Positions 46,150-58,892 of a DNA stretch of 64,000 nucleotides are shown here, one piece after another (position 1 is the stretch's first letter; every line of letters starts with the position of its first letter). Under the pieces are notes generated by a model, which had not been told where the DNA came from, made no database searches, and was given only the letters and a program-made list of their open reading frames with translations. Source of the stretch: Epiperipatus broadwayi (taxonomy: Eukaryota; Onychophora; Udeonychophora; Euonychophora; Peripatidae). The translations under genes and the position numbers were made by a program. Location of the stretch: positions 2,801,550 through 2,865,549 of the forward strand of contig JAQFVV010000150.1 in the NCBI GenBank assembly GCA_028023455.1, in the 5' to 3' direction.

Positions 46150-49100
46150 AATTGTTAAAATAAGAATCAATTTTATTTACTTTAAAATTCTAAAAGTACA
46201 GTAATTTATTATTATAAGATCATGATATGGAAATGTGTGGCTAAAGATTAAATAATTCCTTACTTGCTAATTTATTTCATCTAATTTAACATCAACTTAA
46301 ACATGGAGAAGTTGTCACTGAATTTAAATTTATTAATGGAAATATTAAATTATTATTTTCCTACTAGACACATAATTTTACTATGTTGAACAATTGTGCT
46401 AATTTAATAGTAAAGTTAATAGACAGAACTTCATGGAGAAGATTCAGAAAAGCTCATCAGAAATGGAAAGAAAAAAACATGAAATCTTTTATTCTGAAAG
46501 CTATTTTAAAATAGAATAGTTTTTTTTTTTTAAAAAAAAACTGTTAATGTAAAGATAATTATTCAAGACACTGAAATATTTCTTTATGAAGAAATATTGG
46601 AAATGGATTTCTGAAAAAATTTAATTTTTAAAAAATTAAAAAAATGAAGATTATTGGCAAAATAATTTATGTTACATTGGAAAAATCTTCAAAATAAGTT
46701 AGTTGTTGTATGCTGGACATACAGAATATTTTCAGAAAAGTACTTATAAAAGTATTTAAAACTATGTAATAAATACTGTCGGATGCTGTGTTGTATCCAG
46801 GAACATTGATCAGTGGAAAATTTAATTGAAAGCAGTAAAATTTTAGAAGATATATGTCGTAATAAAGGATTAAAAAATGCATTTAACAATTACTGTTGAA
46901 AATAAAAGAATAACCCTAAACTATTTGTATTGTAGTAGGAATATTTTACAAGTCAACTTACTTTTATTTTATTTCTTTATTCTTAAAAAGAATTGTGGTA
47001 CATATCATGAAAGTGGAACTATTGGAGCATGTGTAGTTTTTTTTTTTGCATTAAAGGAAGATGTTTTTGTCAACAAATGCTGCACAGGAGAAAAAGGACA
47101 TTTTTATAATGAACTTTGTTGGAGTTTTTTTTGTAAATATGTTTTAAAATCTTATTTTACTAACTTTTATCACAATGCTTATAGAATAAGAAAAGGGTAG
47201 GAACATAGAACATTAAATTATTTACTAACCTAGTGCTTAACTATTAAAAAAATCTTTAATAATTTAAAAAAAAAACAACTTAATATTTTAAAGTATGATG
47301 ATGTGGAATGAGTGATATTTAATGATGTTTTATTTAGTTCGCGATCCAGAAATATTAATGGAATAATCGACAATGAAGACGTATTATTAATGGTAACAAT
47401 TATAAAAGTATTGATCATTTTATTATGTATTTTATTATTGTATATTTTAGTATGGATGTATGAAATGAGTATGAAAAACACAATGCATACACATAGCTTA
47501 TAATTTGTTTATTCATGTTAAAAATATGCATACTTTTAGTAATATTATAAGTACATTTTATTATAAGGGAAATATAAGTATATGATTCTATTATAACTGA
47601 ATTTACAGTTTATTTTAAGTGATAAAATAATAAACTGGGATATCGATAGTGATTGTTTGTATTTATGTTTAAAGTTACTAAGGGATAAAATAATCTTTTC
47701 TTATCGATTGGTTAGATGGTTATTTTAGACATGAATTTATTTATTGTTATAAGAATGTAGGAATAGATTTAGTGATGTAAGCTTGGTATTAAGTTAAATG
47801 GGACCAAGATAATATTTTAGGTAGGATTTGTTTATATGGGAATAAGTATAGACGGTAGTGGTTATTGTGCAAGTATAGATAACTTAACCCTATAGCTTGT
47901 CTATGTTCATGGTAGTGTTATTTTCTGTATGTTGAAGTTTTAATGTTCCATAGAGCTGAATAAATAGCTTGGACATTATGTTTATTAGTAGAGGTGATGA
48001 ACTAAAGTAGTCATATCTTATTTATGATACACTGTTACCATAATGGTTACTTAGTAGAGGTGCTATTAAATTAAAATCTAATTTATTCCATATACCTACT
48101 TGTGTATTTAATATCGATATTGCTTGGATTGCATTGTAAAGGCTAGTATTTCAAAATATGAAATGATGAATAAGTTTAAAATGCAGAATTATTATTGAAG
48201 AGTATAAAATGGATTATATTGTTTTAAAATAAGAATATAGGTAAGTGTAAAGAGTACAAGATTATAATAATTAATCATAAACTTTTTATATTTGGAACTC
48301 ATTATTATTTATTATAAATAAATAAATGATGAATAAAGTGTGTTTTCTAAAGATATTATTTAGTCATTAAATTTTAAAAGATTCAATTTTAATACATATT
48401 TTTACAAGTAAAAGAGATACAATTAAATCATATTTGAAAAATATAAGTGATCATAATTTATATTATTATTGTTCTATAATAATAACACATCAATACTTAC
48501 ATTTTATTTGACATTATATTGATGAGTAGTAAGTAGTTTAGATTAATGGATATATTATTAATTAAGATTATTTACATTATGAATAGGTTAGGAATAATTA
48601 TGTGAGATGGTAAAAGTATTTTAAAAACTAAATAATAAATGATAAATGTATATTGAAGTAATAATTTAAATAATATTTTTGCAATGTACTGAATTAAATA
48701 AACTTAATAGAGGCCATAAAGATATTATGGGAATGTTTTAATAATAAGTATTTTATAAAGCAATGTTTTTTGTATCCGATATTTTTTTTATTTAATTTAT
48801 TTTTTGTGAGATTACCTAAATGGAAGTAAAACAAAGTTCATTCATGTTGTATAACTGTATATAATTTATTGTTGAAGTTTATTAATAAATTTGTTAAGTT
48901 TTGTTATAAATCTTGGTGTCGACTCAATTTCTTCACATCACAATTACATAATCACAGATAATTAGAATTAAGACATAACATTTGCACAACATAAATAAAG
49001 TCATTATTTAAGAGTTATACTATTTTATTGATATGATTTTATTTAAGAAATTTTCTTTGTGATATCATTATTCTGGTCATAGAATAACCACAAAAGATTT

Positions 49101-49890
49101 ACATAGAATTATATTATTAGTGATTGCCACATATGATACAGATTATAAGGTCATACCATGTATGTTTATTTAAGATGCCAGATGGATAATAGAAGATTAC
49201 ATTACATTATTATTATGTGATATACATAAGTAATATTACAAGTAGAAAAGATATGAGATTAAATTATAGATTGAAAATTAATATTATTATTTTATTATTA
49301 TTAGTATTAATCAGATGTAGTTAGGAATGATATCAAATCCCTTATCATACTTAATTACAAAAGTTATAATTATTTTAGAATTATTTTAAAGAACCTGAGA
49401 TAATTTGAGCTAAATCAATTTTATAAATATATTCAGATTAATTTATTAAGAGTCATTTACTTAAGTAATTTTGATTAAAGACGTAGGAGTACTACAGATT
49501 TATTGTTTAAGTAATAAGAATAAGGATCGTATTCTTATGCCATTGAGATGATATCTTGTGGGATATTGGCTCAATGTATTCGTTTTGCCACTTGTAAACT
49601 CACTTCATAGTCTCATGATTTTTAATAGATATTTATTTATTTAATTTATAAAACAGAACTATATTATTATTTATTAGTTAAAGCTAGTTTAATGATTGAT
49701 AGTATTAAAGAATTTATTATTATTGATTGGATACATTTTAAAGTGAACATAGTTATTTATCTGAGCTAGATTAATTTATTGTTATTACATATTTCCTGGA
49801 AGTGAGTGTATATATATATATATATATATATTAAGTGTAATAGTACTCAAGGCTAAATGGATTTGTAAGTAATCATTAAAAGCCAGTCAA
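46150..49890. other. AT-rich stretch downstream of the possible promoter
   Basis: About 3.7 kb without a convincing gene. The 107-codon frame at 46877-47200 has a Cys-containing C-terminal half but no motif I know. Several AATAAA signals occur near 48880-48900, followed by a slightly more GC-rich ggtgtcgactc. A (TA)n run lies at 49809-49832. A transcription unit from 46.1 to 48.9 kb is conceivable but unsupported. Confidence 0.35.
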
Positions 49891-49894
49891 CACT

Positions 49895-50023
49895 TAGACA
49901 ATCCCAATATCAATTAACAAGCAACAATTTCAACTGTTGTCAAGACAACTTCCTTTTAACAATAAGAGGTTGCCTTGATAACAGTTTGAAATTGTTGATT
50001 GTTATTGATATTGAGATTGTCTA
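49895..50023. repeat. Short hairpin element
   Basis: tagacaatcccaatatcaat at the left opposes attgatattgagattgtcta at the right, and the arms continue (caacaatttcaactgttgtcaaggcaac type) to a loop of about 15 bases. It abuts the next hairpin with only a (TA)n tract between them. Confidence 0.75.
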
Positions 50024-50036
50024 ATAATATATATAT

Positions 50037-50302
50037 GTCATATTATTATTACTATTTGCGGGATATTCCTTGTAGTGAAAAAGCTAAATGCTGACGTTAT
50101 AGTACAGTATCAAGTACCTTCCTCAGAGCATCCTCTTTCTCAAATCATAACAATGCATGTGATGTGAGAAATCTCACATGCATTCTTATGATTTGAGAAA
50201 GAGGATGCTCTGAGGAAGGTACTTGATATTGTACTAAAATGTCAGCATTTAGCTTTTTCACTACACAGAATATCCTGCAAATAGTAATAATAATATGACA
50301 TC
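50037..50302. repeat. Long near-perfect hairpin element
   Basis: gtcatattattattactatttg opposes its complement at the right end, and the arms pair through aaagctaaatgctgac, gtaccttcctcagagcatcc and tttctcaaatcat to a loop of about 15 bases around gtgatgtgagaaatctcac. A few mismatches and one small bulge are present. A single-copy tail (cttttatccatgaaaatattagaat) follows on the right. taatatatatat on both sides may be a target duplication but is low complexity. Confidence 0.8.
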
Positions 50303-50564
50303 TTTTATCCATGAAAATATTAGAATTAATATATATATATGTTTAGAATTTTGCAAATAACTATACTCTCTGAACTTGAAACATATGACTATAGTGTTTT
50401 CCTGAAGGTTTGCAATGATGGCACTTTAGTTGAATTTATATACTGGATTCCGTAATCTAATATTAAATATTAAATGTCTTCAGAAAAATTTAATTTTATT
50501 TAAATTTTCCAATTACATTCAACTGTTACAATGTTTTGAGGAATATTATTCTCCTTTTGTCTTT

Positions 50565-50665
50565 AGGTGTTGTTAGAATGGGAATTGAACCTGGATCTTT
50601 AAATTCTTGATTATTGAATTTTAAGATAATTCAAAAATTAACTGAGTTATCCTGCTAAAGGCAAC
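50565..50665 (-). mobile_element. tRNA(Lys)-like SINE head
   Basis: On the minus strand taactcagttaa (50638-50649 complement) is an A box and GGTTCAATTCC (complement of 50581-50591) is an exact B-box match. Between them gaatt-atcttaa-aattc forms an anticodon arm with CTT in the anticodon position. A longer than usual variable region separates it from the T arm. The acceptor stem is not convincing, so I read it as a SINE head or tRNA pseudogene. Confidence 0.45.
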
Positions 50666-50799
50666 AGTCAGTCAGTAGAAATTTTGTATACTTATCTATG
50701 AAATTCTTTCTGATTTCACCACTTCCCCCCCAAAATTTTATAGTTTTATTCATTATTTTTCATTTTTATTATACTTGGGATATGTCTGCTACTAATATT

Positions 50800-52740
50800 T
50801 CTCTTGTAAACATTTGATGACATTTAAAATTAAAGTACTTTAGTTTGAACCTCTTTTTGTAATTGAATTTATTAGTTATGCACTTTTTTCTGTATTTTGT
50901 CACTTTATCTTAGAATATTAATATATATCATAATTGAATATTTGATGATATTTAAAATGTGATGCTTTGTTATTGTAAAATTAAAATATTTTTGTTTCAG
51001 ATCATTTTATTCCATAATTAAATTTATTATTACACACTTTTTTCTGTATTCTGCTGGTATATCTTAGGATTTTAATATAACTCATAATTAAACTTTTGAT
51101 GACTTTTTATATATTGCTTTTTGTTAATTGTAAGGATATTCTTGCTTGTGCTAGTTTATATATTTTTATTCAGCTGATATATTTACATTATGCTAGCTTA
51201 CATTCATGTTCTACCTCCATATTTTAAAAGTAAAATACTTTGGTATTGTTTTTAATATTTTATAACAATAATAATTGGATTTTTTTAAATCATGTGTTTG
51301 CATTACTTTTTTTAGTCATTTTTTAATTACTAATATATTTTATATTGATTTCTAGAAGTGTTTCAGTGTTTTTTGGTCATGTGATTACATTAATTTTTTT
51401 TGGGGGGGGGCTGTTTCCTAATTATTAATATTTTTATTATTTGATTTCTAGAGTTATTTGATTTTCTTGGTCATGTGATTGCATTTATTTCTATGAGAGT
51501 TCTTTCTTTTTTATTTTTTGCTGAAAACTGGTCAAATATTAATATATTGTTTTTAAAATTATTATTTTTTAATTGTGGATAATATGTTTTAACATTGTTT
51601 AAAACTAAACACTAATCCATAAAATCAATTTAAATTTAACAGCAAAGCTTGTATCCTAATTTATTCTCCACTACTTTATATAATTTTCTTTGAATCAGGT
51701 ATAAATAACACACACACATATATATGTATATATACAATGTTAACTTCCTTAATACAAACTAAAGTACAAGATATATATATATATATAATAGGTACTATAG
51801 ATCTAAACTGATATAAACTATGCAACCACATACATATTCAGTAAAGATGATATCAAAAATATTTATTATGCACAGTTTACATTTCTTTAATTTATTTATT
51901 TTTTTGATTGAATATTATTGGTTAAAGTATTGCTTTTGAAAATTTCTATCCCCTGCATTATTTTCTATCCTGAAAACGTTCTATTTTTTTGCTCTTAAAA
52001 ATATCCATAATGTTTTGATTTTTATATTTAATAATTATAGGTAACACATCTATTTACATATCATTTAAAAATAGTTTTTATAAAATATCACATTCTTCTA
52101 TGTTGCTATAAGCACACATTTTATTCTTTCATAGATTAGTTTAGTAATTTTTAAACTATGTTTATTTATTAAGTAATTTTAATATATTTTTTTACATAAG
52201 CAGTTATTCATTTTGACAAATATTCATATTTTCTAATTTGTGTTTTGTTGATTCTGCTAACATTTTTTTTCATTATCTTGGTTTAATAATTTATTTTTCC
52301 CATCACATTATTTGAAATGCTATTTTAAAAGTAGAATACTTTAGTATCATTTTAAAATTTTTATTACAATAATTTTGGAGATCATTTTCTAATTACTAAT
52401 ATTTTTGATATTTGATTTTGAGAGTTATTTGATTTTTTGTTTTTGATCATATGAATATGTTAATTTTTTGGTCATTTCTTAATTATTAAAATTTGGAAAA
52501 TATTGTTTTTGATATGTCATATAAAATACTTTAGTATTGTTTTAAATTTTAATTACTAATATTGGCTAATTTTTTTTTTTTTTTTTGATATTTGAGCTTT
52601 TTTTGATCACATGTTTTACTACATTTTTATTTTTTGGTCACATGATTACACTTATTTCTATGACAGTTGTGTGCGTTTTTTTTGATAAAAATTGCAATTT
52701 TTAAAGTGTATTGGTCAAAATCATTGGAACATATTGTATA
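50800..52740 (+). repeat. T-rich degenerate tandem repeats
   Basis: gatga(c/t)atttaaaat...ttagt..gcacttttttctgtatt(t/c)tg repeats at about 130-150 base steps between 50816 and 51110. From 51300 on, a longer irregular unit carries ggtcatgtgattacatt/ggtcacatgattacactt and ttgatttctagag blocks three or four times. Similar catgtgattcca motifs occur at 22735-23920, so the two regions may share ancestry. Confidence 0.5.
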
Positions 52741-52749
52741 TTATCTGAC

Positions 52750-53345
52750 ATTCTTTGGTGCTTGATTGTATCAGAAGTGGTTTTGGGGTTGTCCTTAGAA
52801 ATGAAAATGATGGAGAACAAAAACTAAATCAGTACTTTATAATTTAATTACAAAATTTACATTTCCTTCTTTCACATCTTTGACATCATCCATTTTAGAT
52901 AATTTACACTCGTGATTTTTACTTATTATGTATTAAGCTAGAGATTATCATATCATTCCTAACCCTGCTTTTTATTAAACATGTCTATGTGTTATCATTA
53001 ATCCAACTTCCCATGCATATTATTTTTTTAGATATACTTATCTTGAGGATTGTTTACTCTTTTATAATGTCTTTATTTATAAGTTTCAAAAATATGTAAT
53101 GGAATGGAAGTTCTAAATATATTTAAAAATAATACTCTATATAAAAATAGTTATGCTTAATAAAAAAATAGATATATTATTTTTTAACTGAGTTTAAAAT
53201 TTATATGTTGATTAAGTGGTATGTAATTTATAGACTAATAAATCTTTAGAAAGTGCCATTAATATATATATATATATATAATTGTTGGTGTTAAAGATAG
53301 GATTGGAGAAAGTTTAAAGCTTGTAAATTCATTTATAACAATTTA
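52750..53345. other. AT-rich gene-free stretch
   Basis: Possible very worn hammerhead-repeat tail near 53060-53120; otherwise nothing recognised. Confidence 0.35.
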
Positions 53346-53590
53346 TATTTAATATATAGGGGTTTGAACTCAGACTTTTAAATGACCCTCAACCATCCAT
53401 GTTATCTCATACTGCTGATACCCTTAATCACACATATGCTGAAAAGATAAATAATTACCAATATATGTATTTTGTGCTTAATTAGGACTCATCAGTTGGT
53501 CCAGATTATCATCTCCACACATATATACAATCAAAGCTCAGCTTATATTAAGATAGCAATCTTCATACTTTAATGGACAATCTATATTGA
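53346..53590 (-). repeat. Hammerhead repeat, 5'-truncated
   Basis: Minus-strand copy running from the B-box segment (complement ggggtttgaactcagac, 53358) through the ribozyme (53457-53500) to the body (actttaatggacaa, 53572). A worn fragment of another tail (tcttggtgatctttaag...atatgagatgg) lies at 53650-53725. Confidence 0.65.
53457..53500 (-). ncRNA. Hammerhead ribozyme-like core, inactive-looking
   Basis: Stem I strands ACCAA and TTGGT and CTGATGA are kept, but GAAA reads AAAA and stem II is largely unpaired (gtcctaattaagcac). Loss of the invariant G should abolish cleavage. Confidence 0.55.
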
Positions 53591-54169
53591 AAAAGACTGA
53601 ATACATGATGAAGACATATGTAAGAAATTGTGAAGTAGGGCAAGAAATATATCTTGGTGATCTTTAAGTTTTTTTTCAAGTGTCCTTATATGTTTCAAGA
53701 ATATGAGATGGAATAAAAGTTGTAAGTATCCAAATATACATATATATTTTATCCATTTATAAATTTGCTGATTGCTAACATTAGCGTTATATTGACATTG
53801 TTATTGTGTCATTGCAGACATTCTTTCTGTGTGATATAGCTAAAAGATTAATATAATGCTAATATTATTTATAGACAGATCTTAATAAACATGTTTATAT
53901 CTTTTTATCTATGGCAATTTTTGCTTTAATATATGTCCTAAAAATTACGATCAATACTTGTGCCTACAATTCAACAGTAAAGTTACAACACTGAAAAAAG
54001 TCTATGTAAATGCTTCCTGTGATGTATTTCAACTCACTATACCTTTTAAATTAGCACATATATTTTTAAATTCAATAAAGCAATAATGAGTATTATTTGA
54101 AGAAGTATATACAACTTGGGCATAGATTAATAGACCTGGTTGATCAAAATGTAGCATAGAAGTAAATGT

Positions 54170-54510
54170 TGCAAAAGAGCGTTCCATCATCGGATTTTCA
54201 ATGAAATGGATGTCTGAAGAGTTGGGGGTGGAGTGGTTTGAAGCCTATCCATTAAAATATGAAGATTGGCTATCTTAATATAAGCTGAGCTTTGATTGTA
54301 TATATGTGTGGAGATGATAATGTGGACCAACTGACGAGTGTTGGTTGAGGATGAAATACGTATATTGGTGATTATTTATTTTTTCAACATGTGTGGGATC
54401 AAGGGTATCAGCGATATAAGATAGCATGGATGATTGAGAGTCATGTAAAAGTCTGAATTCAAACCCCTATGTATTACATATAAAAGTGCAGGTATGAAAA
54501 AGCCTGTACT
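54170..54510 (+). repeat. Hammerhead repeat, nearly full-length single copy
   Basis: Order: gcgttccatcatcggattttcaatgaaatggatg, the body through agcctatccattaaaatatgaagattgg, gagctttgattgtatatatgtgtggag, the ribozyme, cttgggatcaagg-like tail, a worn B-box (gaattcaaacccc) and tatgtattacatataaaagtgcagg. It is the best template here for the linear unit, about 340 bases. Confidence 0.7.
54326..54369 (+). ncRNA. Hammerhead ribozyme core with weak stem II
   Basis: ACCAA (54326-54330), CTGACGA (54331-54337; the variable position is C, still CUGANGA), GAAA (54353-54356), ATACGTAT and TTGGT (54365-54369) are intact. Stem II (tgttggttgagga) pairs poorly. The catalytic bases are all present. Confidence 0.6.
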
Positions 54511-54514
54511 GTAG

Positions 54515-55245
54515 AAAAAAAATCATATTTCAAAATATGTACTTACTAAATAAATATTAAGTGATAATAGCTATCATTATTTTTATTTTCTAGCAAATGT
54601 GAAAACATATTAAAATGACAACAAAAAAGTAGTACCGCTTATTAATTGAAATAATGCCTTTTAAAAAAAAAAAAAGAAAGAAAATAGATAAAGTGCATTC
54701 AATATTGTAATATTGGATCTGAATGCCATTTTATTCCAATTATTTAATTGCGTTTTATTCATTGTTTTCAAAATTAAATCATAAGAGAATCATAACGTAA
54801 TATTTGAATGCAACTTGCTTTATATCTTCTTGTTGTTTGGAGACGCAACATTTTGTTACTCAAATTTTATTATTATTAAAATAAAAATTGGCTTTCCTCC
54901 TTGTTAAAATTTATGTTTATTAAAAATGAGTTTATTATTAAATTATTGTTTTACTTAATTGTTGTTAAGAAAAAAAAATTAATTTAAGCACAACTAAAAA
55001 TCAAGATTTAAATTAAAATATAAAAATGTTTACCGTTAATACTGGATGTTTTTAAAAGAGAACATATATTTTTAAAAGCAATACGGAAGCATATATTTTA
55101 TACAGAATAAATATTTGTTACAATATCAAATAAGAAATTATCACATTTAAACGTATAAAAGAATTAATTTTATAAATATATTAAATAATCTCAATACTAC
55201 CAAATATTCTTTTAAATTCATATAAAGATATATAATACAAGACAA
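54515..55245. other. AT-rich gene-free stretch
   Basis: No feature recognised. Confidence 0.45.
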
Positions 55246-55320
55246 ATGATCCTCAAGATGCATTTCATACTGAACCAGCACTCATCAGTGGATACAGGTC
55301 ACCATCTTATATATATATTA
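55245..55320 (-). repeat. Fragment of the hammerhead repeat
   Basis: Minus strand: CTGATGA, gtgctggttcagtat, GAAA, tgcatcttga. The core survives (55263-55288) but stem I is lost (TCCA against TTGA) and no tail or body is attached. Confidence 0.5.
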
Positions 55321-55559
55321 TATAAAAAATATTTATCTATATTAAATAATTACATTATAAATTACAGGTTTCAATCTAACTTAACCTACATTTTTGACAC
55401 CATCTACTTTAGATAAATACAGTAATGATTATTACTAATCATTTACTAAACTAGATATTGTCTCTAGCACAGATATAAACTTTAAACGTTAATTAAAGAT
55501 TAATGTGTCTGATTTTTAAAAATTAAGTGCACAAACACATGTAAAAAATAATGAATATA

Positions 55560-55990
55560 ATTTGTATGTAGGGAGTTTGAAATCAGACTTTCACATGACC
55601 CTCGACTATCCACGCTATCTCATATTGCGGACACACTTGATCACACACAGGTCAAAAGATAAATAATCACCAACATCCATATTTTGTGCTAACCAGCACT
55701 CATCAGTTGGTCCAGATTATGATCTCCACACACATATACAATCAATGCTCAGCCTATAGTAAGATAACCAATCTTCATACTTTAATGGACAGGCTTCAAT
55801 CCACTCCATCCCACAGCTCTTCAGCCATCCATTTCATTGAAAATTTGATAATCTGAATGCTCAAAACCCACATTGGTGCTAACCTTCTGATCCTACCCAT
55901 GTTGACCATAAGTCTCTTTGATCCCTCATGTACAGGACATAATCCATTTACATATATATACGAGGGATGGGCAGACCTTACAGCACTATA
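55560..55990 (-). repeat. Hammerhead repeat, longest single copy
   Basis: From the right on the minus strand: a 5' region (taaggtctgcccatccc...catgagggatcaaagag), the body (gcattcagattatcaaattttcaatgaaatgg, cctgtccattaaagtatg), gagcattgattgtatatg, the ribozyme (55669-55711), and the tail to the worn B-box (gtctgatttcaaac, about 55585). It extends some 100 bases further 5' than the other copies. Confidence 0.7.
55669..55711 (-). ncRNA. Hammerhead ribozyme-like core, strong stem II, G lost
   Basis: ACCAA/TTGGT and CTGATGA are intact, and stem II pairs five bases (GTGCT-GGTT-AGCAC), the best in the family. The GAAA block reads AAAA. Cleavage is not expected. Confidence 0.55.
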
Positions 55991-55999
55991 TTTTTAATA

Positions 56000-57390
56000 T
56001 ATGTGTGGTAAAATAATGCTGAAGTACTGAAGACCCCCAGCAAGCTATAAGAAAGCTAATTGTCAGTAAACATAAAATGTTCAGTTAGTTTACATATACC
56101 TCGCTGGAGTTTCCCTATACTTCAAGACTATTTTATTTACAGTTTAAAAAAATACCCCCCCCCCCAAATAAAATAATCAAAGGTTAAGTCTTTTTATCAT
56201 CTGTTATATGTCTTTTTTTTCTTACCACATAATATAAAAATAACAAAAAAATATTTAAAAATAAATGTTTTAAATTGACAATTGCAGTGATGCTGATAAT
56301 GAGGCTACCGACATTTTTGTTTGTATTTAGTTTGTTGTAAAATAGAAATTATAATTTGGACTTATTTTAATAATTAAAACAGAATAACTTCTCATAAATT
56401 AAAAAATAAAAATTATGAAAGTTACAATATTAATATTAATATTTGAAATACAAGTATAACTTACACACTCGAAGTTTAGAAAAGGGTTTTACATATACTA
56501 TCAAGGTTAATATTTTGTAATAAGTCAAAGAACAGATTAGATAGCATTAAGGAATAATAATTTAAAAAAATATAAGATCTCTTCTTTTCCGTTTTATAAA
56601 AAGTAGATATTTATGTTTTTTTTTTTTTTATTAAAAAAGTATTATTAGGTAAAGAAGGTAGATTTATTTTAATTAGAAAATTCAAGTAAGAGTTTCAACC
56701 TTGAATTTTATATACCTGTTAGTAAATGATACAATTGACTAAAATAAGTTTTTAAAATTTGTAATATTAGTTATTTCGTAGGATTTCCAACATCTGATTT
56801 TTTTAAAGAAATGATTGTGAATATCTAGAAACATAATCAATGGTATTTGTAATAACGATAACCTTTTTTTAATTCTGGAAATTGATTTTTATAAATAGAA
56901 AATAGGATGTATTTGCATAATATTTGAATGATAACTTTAGTTAAAGATGAAAATAAGCATTAGGCAGATAGATATTGTTTTCATAAGTCAGACTCTTTAA
57001 AACTGACAAAAATGTTGAAAAAAAAAAGCAATTAGCTATTGCAAACATGTATTTGAAAATAACATTCAAAATATAATCCTAAAATGTGTTTAATACATAA
57101 AACAATAGCATATACTATTTTTAATTTTTGATTAGGGCTTTTTATTTTAAAATAAAAATTTCATCATGCAATATATTTTTAACAATAATTATTTTTATAG
57201 CCTTGTAATTATGTTGCACAAGAGGGCAATTGACATTTTGACATCAAATAGTTGGAAAGCACAGCGGTTCAGAAAATTGTCCAGATAATATTTAGCACTT
57301 TTTTTGTTTTTTAATTTTATTGACTGAGAATTGTTGAACCAGTCATTACAAAACTTTTTAAAAGATTTATTGCCATGAAAAACCCCCAGA
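56000..57390. other. AT-rich gene-free stretch
   Basis: Homopolymer runs (C run near 56155) and short frames only. The frame at 57195-57395 (minus) has no recognised motif. Confidence 0.4.
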
Positions 57391-57398
57391 AACATGGT

Positions 57399-57440
57399 AT
57401 TGTTGTTGTTGTTGTTATTATTATTATTATTATTATTGTT
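57399..57440. repeat. Compound (GTT)n(ATT)n microsatellite at a LINE edge
   Basis: Short trinucleotide run directly left of the inverted LINE segment; it may be the pre-insertion target. Confidence 0.85.
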
Positions 57441-57790
57441 AGTTTGTGTGTGTGTATGTGTAATTTTGTAGTATTCTTTCTAATACAGGCATTTCTTTAC
57501 ACGATGTTAGAAACACTGTCACATCATCCATGCATACAATATGTAAAATATGTTGGGCAGTTTGTGGTATTAATGTACCTGGTAACTCATTTTCTGTCTG
57601 TTTTAAGAATTGATTTATATATAGAATAAACAGAAATGCACTGAGTGGGGATTCTTGTGAAATTGTTTGTGTAGAACTAAATGCTGTTTTGTTTCTGCTG
57701 CTAAGTGTGAGCTTATCTGTCAGTTGAGTAAGATATTTGCAATAATGTACAGTAGGGTGGATGGATTTGCTGTATTCACAAGCATGTTCA
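57441..57790 (-). pseudogene. LINE reverse transcriptase segment, open frame
   Basis: The minus strand gives an uninterrupted frame of over 110 codons lacking a start: HPTVHYCKYLTQLTD, then motif B as QTISQESPLSAFLFILYI, then motif C as HIVCMDDVTVFLTSC. The (A/M)DDVT(V/I)FLT form and the PLSAFLFILYIN motif are those of Jockey/CR1/I-type LINE enzymes. Motif A lies outside the retained piece. The open frame suggests that this insertion is younger than the copy at 60-64 kb, which has stops in the same stretch. Confidence 0.75.
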
Positions 57791-57792
57791 AT

Positions 57793-58700
57793 AACTACAA
57801 TTCAACCTAAGCAAAGCATCACCCTGGTTTATCTATACTAACAAACCCTACACAGTTATATCAAGGAAAACTTACCCCATTTCTTGGATTCCCTTTTTAC
57901 CTGGGATCACATGGAATGAGACAAACACTTCAAAATAAGCTCAAATAGAAATCAACAAACATAGCCACATCTTTATCAAATGCATATTTATCTCTGTATT
58001 CAAATGTGCCCTATTTAACACACTCCTAACAACAATAATTGCATATTATTCACCTATTTGTCAACTTTACAAAAAACTTTACAATGCCCATACCATCATT
58101 TTGTAGTAAACTATTATGGGGTAGGAACATTGTAGACATTTCAATCAAACAACTAAGTCAACCAACTATATGGAATGGTATAGGGCTACATACAATATAT
58201 TGTGTTTTACACAAAAAATAATAAACATACATACTGGCAAAGATCACTGCATGGCTTCACAGCTATCCTTTACATAATCCCTACAGATTGTCCAGCTCCC
58301 ACTTATGGATATCTAGTATCATTAGCATACTCAGCAGAAATCAATGTTAAAACTACAACACTCACATTTGATAGAAAATACACATACTGCAGATATAAGA
58401 GTTGATCAACCCACTCACAAACAACCAGACTTTTAGCCCAAATGCTGGAAGTTAACAACAAGAAACTCCTTAAAAACTTCAGAAAATGGTATATGGAATT
58501 GAAATTCTTTGCTTTCTTGATCAAACCAAACCTATTTGTACTACCAATATTTTATTTCTTATATTACTGTTGTATTTATAAGTCAATAGAACCATTCTTT
58601 GACATATCCCATGCTGCTGAAGAAACATAACACATATTTTACAATTGTACAGCATTAAGACTACATGAAACAATATGATAAATCAGTATAGAACAAGACA
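57793..58700 (+). pseudogene. LINE C-terminal region after the reverse transcriptase
   Basis: Several plus-strand frames give the post-RT part: STKPYTVISRKTY-like text, an AYYSPICQLYKKLYN block, TYWQRSLHGFTAIL, and near 58600 EET.HIFYNCTALRLHE, resembling the conserved ET..HIF..C end seen in many LINE proteins. Stops and frameshifts are common. Function, if any, was in RNA binding or target priming. Confidence 0.65.
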
Positions 58701-58892
58701 AACCATACAGAAACTAACAAATTTTATACACAAGCAGACAACTCCTATAGCAAGAGCAGCAATATTTGGACTTTATTCATTTTGGTGCACATGATGTATA
58801 TTCAACTTAGGAAATAACACCAGATGACACACAACAACATTTTACAACAAGCTACAACAAATAAGAAGCAGAAATGCAAAGATTGCAGAGTC

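Noticed and set aside
46877-47200. 107-codon frame with Cys residues, possible small secreted protein
   Set aside because: No recognised motif, an unremarkable start and no promoter or splice context. Frames of this size are expected by chance over 64 kb on six frames even in AT-rich DNA.
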